Assembly: GCA_001941065.1 (NCBI GenBank) | Contig: MSHJ01000001.1 | Coordinates: 25,721 to 89,720 of the forward strand | From: Alistipes sp. Zagget8 | Lineage (GTDB): Bacteria; Bacteroidota; Bacteroidia; Bacteroidales; Rikenellaceae | Reading direction: 5' to 3' | DNA length: 64,000 nucleotides | The notes under the pieces: model-generated | What the model saw: only the letters and a program-made list of their open reading frames with translations | Database searches by the model: none | Told to the model about the DNA's origin: nothing | Translations under genes and position numbers: made by a program | Part shown: positions 59,597 through 64,000 of the stretch, piece after piece | Layout: each line of letters starts with the position of its first letter | Numbering within the stretch: position 1 is the stretch's first letter

Positions 59597-60214
59597 ATGG
59601 TAACAAAAGGCAAAATAACTGTGGCGGCGGAGCGTGACCGCGAGGCGACCGAAGGGCGCCTGATCGAGACGATCGGCGCGATGATCCGCGAGAGCGGCTT
59701 CGAGAAGATCGGGGTGAATGCCGTTGCTGAACGCGCAGGGGTTTCGAAAATCCTGATATACCGTTATTTCGGGTCGGTGGACGGGCTCGTGGCGGCCTAT
59801 GTTCGGCAGCACGATTTCTGGATCAACTTTCCGCAGGAGATGCCCGGCCGGGAGGCGTTGCCGGCATGGTTGAAACGGATATTCCGCGGCCATATCGCAC
59901 AACTGCGGGCCGATCCCACGCTGCGGAGGGTCTGCCGCTGGGAGCTCTCGTCGGACAACGCGCTGATTGCGGAACTGCGTGCCCAGCGGGAGCGGACTGG
60001 GGTGGAGCTGGTCCGGCAGGTCAGCCGGATTGCGGGGCGTCCCGAGGCCGAGGTGGCGGCGGTGGCCTCTCTGGTGACGGCGTCGGTGACTTATCTGGTG
60101 ATGCTGGAGGAGTTCTGCCCGGTCTACAACGGCATCGCCATCGACACGGACGGCGGCTGGGAGCAGATTGCGCAGGGTATCGACCGGCTGATCGACCGGT
60201 TTTTCGGGGAATAG
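59597..60214 (+). CDS. TetR-family transcriptional regulator
   Basis: A 205-residue TetR protein. The N-terminal helix-turn-helix (residues about 15-65) reads RLIETIGAMIRESGFEKIGVNAVAERAGVSKILIYRYFGS, and the rest is the helical ligand domain. The ATG at 59597 is needed to keep helix 1 and lies only 7 bases after the -7 box. An inverted repeat TGTTAC-N6-GTAACA lies between this gene and the next, overlapping the next promoter. The simplest reading is that it represses the DUF2271/beta-barrel pair and possibly itself. The ligand is unknown. Confidence 0.92.
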   Translation: MVTKGKITVAAERDREATEGRLIETIGAMIRESGFEKIGVNAVAERAGVSKILIYRYFGSVDGLVAAYVRQHDFWINFPQEMPGREALPAWLKRIFRGHIAQLRADPTLRRVCRWELSSDNALIAELRAQRERTGVELVRQVSRIAGRPEAEVAAVASLVTASVTYLVMLEEFCPVYNGIAIDTDGGWEQIAQGIDRLIDRFFGE

Positions 60215-60222
60215 TCTCTTTT

Positions 60223-60254
60223 TTTGCCCACAATGTTACCGATTAGTAACAGTT
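60223..60254 (+). promoter_or_regulatory. Candidate TetR operator and promoter for the DUF2271 gene
   Basis: TGTTAC-CGATTA-GTAACA (60234-60251) is a perfect 6+6 inverted repeat. TTTG at 60223-60226 is 20 bases from a poor -7 box TAACAGTT (60247-60254), so the operator covers the spacer and part of the -7 element. Confidence 0.6.
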
Positions 60255-60260
60255 AAATGT

Positions 60261-60980
60261 ATGAAAACAATGGGATGGATGTGGATTTTGCCCCTTGTGG
60301 GGCTTTGCTCGTGCCAGCAGGAGTTGGTCGGGTATGAGCGCGGCAGCGTGAAGGTCGTTGTCGAACAGGGCGAGGCGTGGCTGCACGACTTTTCGCTGTT
60401 TCTGGGCCTCAAAAAGAAGAATGCGCCGCAGATTGCCGTGTGGATCGAGGACCCTGAGGGGCGTTATCTGGAGACGGTCTATGCGACGCACAAGATCGCC
60501 ACGCAGTCGTGGACGGCGGCAGGTGGAAACCGTCGCCGGGAGGCGCTGCCGCACTGGTGCCACCGCCGCGGGGTGCGGTATGCCGACGGACTCTACCTGC
60601 CGACGAAAAAGGAGCCGCTCGCGGACGGCATTTCGGGCGCTACGCCGCGCGGTTCGTTCGACCTGAAACTCGCACCCGCCGAAGGGCTGACGCGCTTTGT
60701 GGTGAAAGTCGAGGTGAACCATTCGACCGATTTCAACGACGCATGGCCCGAATCGGCCCGCGAGGGCGAGGCCGGTTATTCGGGCGGGAAGCTCGGCAGC
60801 GGACAGCCTGCGGTGGTCTATGCCGCGGAGGTGGACCTGTCGTCGGGAGAGCGGGAGTTCGAGGCGGTGCTGGTGGGCCACAGTTCGCCGGACGGCAGTT
60901 CCGGGGAGTTGTTTGCGGACGTTTCGAAGCTGACCTCGGCGCTGCGCATTGTCAAACGCATCACGGTCCGGGTGCAATGA
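60261..60980 (+). CDS. DUF2271 domain lipoprotein
   Basis: A 239-residue lipoprotein (lipobox GLCSC, Cys18). The body resembles DUF2271: IAVWIEDPEGRYLETVYATHK in the first half, DGISGATPRGSFDLKL, and VNHSTDFNDAWPE in the second. In other bacteria DUF2271 proteins occur with FMN-binding/ApbE-type redox genes, which are not present here. The stop overlaps the next start as ATGA, so the two products are coupled. No enzymatic motif is visible. An envelope role under TetR control is the most that can be said. Confidence 0.82.
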   Translation: MKTMGWMWILPLVGLCSCQQELVGYERGSVKVVVEQGEAWLHDFSLFLGLKKKNAPQIAVWIEDPEGRYLETVYATHKIATQSWTAAGGNRRREALPHWCHRRGVRYADGLYLPTKKEPLADGISGATPRGSFDLKLAPAEGLTRFVVKVEVNHSTDFNDAWPESAREGEAGYSGGKLGSGQPAVVYAAEVDLSSGEREFEAVLVGHSSPDGSSGELFADVSKLTSALRIVKRITVRVQ

Positions 60981-61501
60981 GAAAGTTTGTTTTGGCGGTT
61001 GCCGGCATGTTCGCCGTCTGCGCGGCGTGGGGGCAGGAGGGCTCCCGTTTTCACGTTTCGACGGCTCTGGGAACGGGCGTTTCTCTGAGCGAACCCGCAT
61101 CGGTGCCCGTCGTGTGGCGGGTCACGGGGAGTTACGCTGTCAGCCCCCGGTTTTCGGTCGGCATCGGCTCCGGAGTCTCCGTTTATGAAAAGGCGCTCGT
61201 TCCGCTCTTTGCCGAGGCGGGGATGCTGCTGACGCGGCCCCGGCGGGTTACGCCCTATGTCGGGTTTGCGGGCGGTTACGCCTTTGCGCCGTCCCGGGAG
61301 GCGAAGGGCGGGGCGATGCTCTCGTCGGCTGTCGGGGTGCGCTGCACCCTGCGCGGAAGGGGTGCGCTGTTTTTCGAGGCCGGCTGCGAGTGGCAGCGGC
61401 TGGAGCGTCTCCGGGAGTATGAAGGGCGTTATCTCTCGGCAGCCTTTGCCGAAAAACTCCGCCACACGACCCTCCTGCTGAAAATCGGATTCCTGCTCTA
61501 A
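60977..61501 (+). CDS. Small outer-membrane beta-barrel-like protein
   Basis: A 174-residue product with a signal peptide (AVCAAWGQ), then alternating amphipathic strands with Gly and aromatic girdle residues (WRVTGSYAVSPRFSVGIGSGVSVYE, RVTPYVGFAGGYAFAP) and a C-terminus LLLKIGFLL. This is an eight-stranded-barrel pattern of the OmpA/OmpW size class. It overlaps the DUF2271 gene by 4 bases and shares its TetR-type control. The true start is the ATG at 60977; the frame is open farther upstream only as a shadow of the previous gene. Confidence 0.8.
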   Translation: MRKFVLAVAGMFAVCAAWGQEGSRFHVSTALGTGVSLSEPASVPVVWRVTGSYAVSPRFSVGIGSGVSVYEKALVPLFAEAGMLLTRPRRVTPYVGFAGGYAFAPSREAKGGAMLSSAVGVRCTLRGRGALFFEAGCEWQRLERLREYEGRYLSAAFAEKLRHTTLLLKIGFLL

Positions 61502-61505
61502 CCCG

Positions 61506-61596
61506 CCCGCGTAAGACGCGGGTTTTAGGGGGCGACGGCCTGCCGGGACGCTCTCCATCCGGATTTGCGCCCGCCTAAGAGGCGGGTTTTAGGGGC
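61506..61596. repeat. REP/BIME-like palindrome cluster B
   Basis: CCCGCG-TAAGA-CGCGGG-TTTTAGGGGGC (61506-61533) and CCCGCC-TAAGA-GGCGGG-TTTTAGGGGC (61570-61596) lie 64 bases apart. They are flanked by nested pairs (TCCATCCG with CGGATGGA, GCCTGCC with GGCAGGC). Same loop, tail and nesting as cluster A. Confidence 0.8.
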
Positions 61597-61641
61597 GACG
61601 GATGGATTTCGCGTATCGGAGCCTGGCAGGCGCTCCCGGGC

Positions 61642-61690
61642 CGGGTAACAGAGTGATACGAAGCACCTACTCGTGTCACTCTGTTACCCG
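61642..61690. repeat. 20-bp hairpin in the intergenic region
   Basis: 61642-61661 pairs with 61671-61690 with one G-U pair around a nine-base loop (AGCACCTAC). It contains GGGTAACAGAGTGA and its complement. It is too long and symmetric for an ordinary terminator, and no T-run follows. Confidence 0.75.
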
Positions 61691-61710
61691 CCGTCCGAAG
61701 CGTACGCCAT

Positions 61711-61745
61711 CTCCCTCCCTGGGGGAGGGTCGGGGTGGGGTCGGA
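61711..61745. repeat. CCTCCC/GGGAGG repeat reading PTPTLPQGG on the minus strand
   Basis: CTCCCTCCC-TGG-GGGAGGG followed by TCGGGGTGGGGTCGG. Pieces of this type recur between genes of many Bacteroidota and translate as DPTPTLPQGG-like strings without being genes. The rest of 61746-61828 holds nothing recognisable. Confidence 0.6.
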
Positions 61746-61828
61746 TTTGTATACGACGCCAAAGGCGGCGACAACGACTGGGAATAGCAACGAGAGGTAT
61801 AAAGAAATATTCGATCCATACCGAATCC

Positions 61829-62962
61829 TTAATAATACTCTTTCACGTCGCGGGCGGTGATGCGCTCTTCGGAGAGGACGATCAGCCGCTCGATGACGTT
61901 GCGCAGTTCGCGGATGTTGCCCGTCCACGGCATCTGCCGCAGCGCCGCAAGGGCCTCGGGGTCGATGGACTTGGGCCGCGTGCCGTATTCGGCCGAGATG
62001 GTGCGGATGAAATGATCGACCAGCGTCGGGATGTCTGCGGCGTGCTCCCGAAGCGCCGGAACCCGCACCACGATAACCCCGATACGGTGGTAGAGGTCCT
62101 CGCGAAAATTCCCTTTTTTGATCTCTTCGCGCAGGTTCTTGTTCGTGGCGGCGATCACCCGCACGTCCACCTCGATGTCCTTGTCGCTGCCTACGCGGCT
62201 GATCCGGCTCTCCTGCAAAGCCCGCAGCACCTTGGCCTGCGCCGCCAGCGACATGTCGCCGATTTCGTCCATGAAGAGCGTGCCGCCGTCGGCCTGCTCG
62301 AACTTGCCCTTGCGCTGTTTGACGGCCGAGGTGAAGGCGCCCCGTTCGTGGCCGAAAAGCTCGCTCTCGATCAGCTCCGAGGGGATGGCCGCGCAGTTGA
62401 CCTCGACGAACGGCGCCGCAGCGCGTGAACTCTTGGCGTGGAGCCACCGGGCCACCAACTCCTTGCCCGTGCCGTTCTCGCCGGTGATGAGCACCCGGGC
62501 CTCGCACGGCGCAACCTTGTCGATCAGCTGGCGGACATGCTCGATTTCGGGCGAGATGCCGATGATATTTTCCGCCTGCGCGGGATGTGCGCGGCGGCTG
62601 CGGCGCACGACGGGCGCGGGGGCGGCAGGTGCGGGCGCGGGGTTTTCGATGGTGCGGTGGATGGATTGCAACAGCCGGTTCATGTCGATCGGTTTGGTGA
62701 GAAAGTCCTGCGCTCCGTTGCGCACGGCCTCCACCGCCGAGTCGATCGAAGCGTCGGTCGAGAGGGCTATGAACGGTATGCCGGCATCGGGGACCCTGCA
62801 TCCGGTGTCCGAAATGATCAGGTCGAACGGAACCTTCTCACACATATCCGAGGCTGTCGCCTCGTCTTCAACGGCTTCCGCCGAGAACCCCTCATACTCC
62901 AACCGCTCGCGCAGGATGTTTCGCACGCTTTTTGATTGATCCAAAATTAAAACCTTTGCCAT
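61829..62962 (-). CDS. NtrC-type sigma-54 activator (response regulator) lacking a DNA-binding domain
   Basis: 377 residues: a receiver domain (1-115) with phospho-acceptor Asp in LIISDTG, Thr/Ser in ALSTD and Lys in FLTKPID; the N-terminal acidic pair is reduced (LILDQ). An AAA+ sigma-54 domain follows (about 135-375) with Walker A GENGTGKE, loop GAFTSA in place of GAFTGA, Walker B GGTLFMDEIGDM and the arginine-finger region. It stops at DVKEYY, with no Fis-type helix-turn-helix. H. pylori FlgR is of similar size and also lacks one. No histidine kinase gene is adjacent. Function unknown; truncation next to repeat DNA is an alternative. Confidence 0.92.
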   Translation of the reverse strand: MAKVLILDQSKSVRNILRERLEYEGFSAEAVEDEATASDMCEKVPFDLIISDTGCRVPDAGIPFIALSTDASIDSAVEAVRNGAQDFLTKPIDMNRLLQSIHRTIENPAPAPAAPAPVVRRSRRAHPAQAENIIGISPEIEHVRQLIDKVAPCEARVLITGENGTGKELVARWLHAKSSRAAAPFVEVNCAAIPSELIESELFGHERGAFTSAVKQRKGKFEQADGGTLFMDEIGDMSLAAQAKVLRALQESRISRVGSDKDIEVDVRVIAATNKNLREEIKKGNFREDLYHRIGVIVVRVPALREHAADIPTLVDHFIRTISAEYGTRPKSIDPEALAALRQMPWTGNIRELRNVIERLIVLSEERITARDVKEYY

Positions 62963-62965
62963 AGC

Positions 62966-62995
62966 TTGTTTTTCCTGAAATTTTACCTACTTTTG
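62966..62995 (+). promoter_or_regulatory. Promoter for the DUF4290 gene
   Basis: TTG (62966-62968), 19 bases, TACTTTTG (62988-62995). It would give a leader of about 250 bases if the ATG at 63248 is used. Confidence 0.7.
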
Positions 62996-63088
62996 CGAAG
63001 TTAATCTTCGGCCTGAGCAGGCGGCGTCCCGGCAATAAAATCGGAAAAAGTCCGTTTTATCCACGTCCGGTCTGCACTGCTTCTGTCC

Positions 63089-63096
63089 CAAAGTTA
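63089..63096 (-). promoter_or_regulatory. Minus-7 box for the NtrC-type gene
   Basis: TAACTTTG on the minus strand, 127 bases before the start. The two divergent leaders overlap between about 63000 and 63090. Confidence 0.5.
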
Positions 63097-63247
63097 GGAC
63101 TTTCCGCGGTGTAAACCCAATCCCGAGGGGTCTCGCCAACGGGTGCGGAAGGCCCTGAAAAACATCTTGAATCGGTCTATTGCGAAGGCCCTGCCGGAGG
63201 TTCCGGCGGACGAATCGGAGCAACGGAAAAGACCGCAAATACAATTT

Positions 63248-63946
63248 ATGAGAAAGAACTACAATTACACGCGACGCAAGCTGTACCTGCCCGAATACGG
63301 GCGCCATATCCAGGAGATGGTCGATTCGCTGCTGGAGATCGAAGACCGCCGCGAACGCAACCGCCAGACCCGCGCCGTGATCGCCGTCATGGGCAACCTG
63401 AATCCCCTGCTGCGCGACACGGCCGATTTCACGCACAAGCTGTGGGACCACCTCTTCATTATGTCTGATTTTCAGCTGGATGTGGACTCTCCTTACCCGC
63501 AGCCGTCGCGTCAGGAACTGACCGTCACGCCCCGGCGTATGGCCTATTCGCAGGGGCGGATCACCTATAAGCATTACGGCAAATATGTCGAGCGGATGAT
63601 CCGCGGGCTGGCCGACGAGCACAACCCCCAGACGGTGGCCCGCACGGTGGACAATCTGGCCCGTTACATGCGTACCAAAAGCTACGAGTACAACCAGGAG
63701 CATCCGAACAACGAGGTGATTGTAAAAGACATCAAGCGGATGTCCGGCGGAGCGATTCAAATCGATGAAGTTGCTTTAAATAATCTCCGAAGCGACTATA
63801 AACAGCCCTTTTCGGCACGTCCCCAGAAGGCCGGTCAGTCGCATCGCCAGCCCCACCAGCAGCAGCGGCAGCAGAAAAACCGCGGACAGCAGCAGCACCG
63901 GAATTTTACGAAAAACAACGGCGCGCACCGCAATTCGTCGAAGTAG
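63248..63946 (+). CDS. DUF4290 protein with a basic, Gln-rich tail
   Basis: The product is 232 residues from the ATG at 63248 (MRKNYNYTRRKLYLPEYGRHIQEMV, the family start); an in-frame GTG at 63143 could add 35 residues. The DUF4290 core covers residues about 1-175, with WDHLFIMSDFQLDVDSPYP, RITYKHYGKYVERMI and NEVIVKDIKRMSGG. From about residue 185 the tail is rich in Gln, Asn, Arg and His with no hydrophobic core, so it is disordered and possibly RNA-binding. The family is conserved in Bacteroidota and has no known function; no membrane or export signal is present. Confidence 0.9.
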   Translation: MRKNYNYTRRKLYLPEYGRHIQEMVDSLLEIEDRRERNRQTRAVIAVMGNLNPLLRDTADFTHKLWDHLFIMSDFQLDVDSPYPQPSRQELTVTPRRMAYSQGRITYKHYGKYVERMIRGLADEHNPQTVARTVDNLARYMRTKSYEYNQEHPNNEVIVKDIKRMSGGAIQIDEVALNNLRSDYKQPFSARPQKAGQSHRQPHQQQRQQKNRGQQQHRNFTKNNGAHRNSSK

Positions 63947-63971
63947 AGGGCGCGGATTTATGAAAATTTGC

Positions 63972-63979
63972 TATCTTTG
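63972..63979 (+). promoter_or_regulatory. Minus-7 box for a gene beyond the window
   Basis: TATCTTTG just before the right edge; the gene it serves is not included. Confidence 0.45.
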
Positions 63980-64000
63980 ATCTCTATTAACTGCGAAAAC

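Overview
The window reads as chromosome of a GC-rich member of the Bacteroidota, most likely Bacteroidales and Alistipes-like. The sequence shows four things that point there: SusC/SusD pairs, Bacteroides-type promoters (TTTG about 20 bases upstream of TAnnTTTG), A-rich start regions in place of Shine-Dalgarno sites, and a tRNA-tuf-tRNA-secE-nusG-rplKAJL-rpoBC cluster. The genus is inference from GC content and gene content; no 16S gene is present.

Layout. 1-9.3 kb: the end of a secreted protein, then a polysaccharide utilisation locus (PUL) of susC, susD, a GH89 alpha-N-acetylglucosaminidase and an acetyl-esterase-like hydrolase. 9.3-12.5 kb: tRNA-Met, ribosomal protein L31 type B, a coiled-coil lipoprotein, an AraC regulator and a GNAT acetyltransferase. 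12.7-26.3 kb: the information-processing cluster with tRNA-Thr, -Tyr, -Gly, tuf, tRNA-Trp, secE, nusG, four ribosomal protein genes, rpoB and rpoC, driven by two clear promoters. 26.3-32.1 kb: housekeeping and small genes (a YD-repeat-like lipoprotein, serine dehydratase, tRNA-Arg, a FadL porin, an aminotransferase, an HU protein, tRNA-Ser). 32.1-33.8 kb: a small accessory patch beside tRNA-Ser with a duplicated tRNA 3' end, a frameshifted nucleotidyltransferase/HEPN gene and several inverted repeats.

33.9-51.8 kb is the most distinctive region, a large regulated locus. A DeoR-family regulator is divergent from agaS, gatZ, a PfkB kinase, gatY, a lipoprotein amidohydrolase (reading frame broken at a C10 run), a GH36-like alpha-galactosidase/alpha-N-acetylgalactosaminidase, susC, susD, a surface lipoprotein with a tandem-duplicated domain, a DUF4874/DUF4832-type lipoprotein, an EamA-type transporter and a thioredoxin-like lipoprotein. 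The joint reading is capture and cleavage of alpha-linked (N-acetyl)galactosamine glycans, uptake, and breakdown through tagatose phosphates to triose phosphates. With the GH89 locus this suggests a mucin or host-glycan forager.

51.9-64 kb: fabI, a lipoprotein, cydAB with a small DUF4492 membrane protein, a NhaC antiporter with a HAD phosphatase, a structured non-coding RNA (6S-like candidate), a TetR regulator with a candidate operator in front of a DUF2271 gene and a beta-barrel gene, an NtrC-type activator without a DNA-binding domain, and a DUF4290 gene. Two REP/BIME-like palindrome clusters lie at 56.75 and 61.5 kb.
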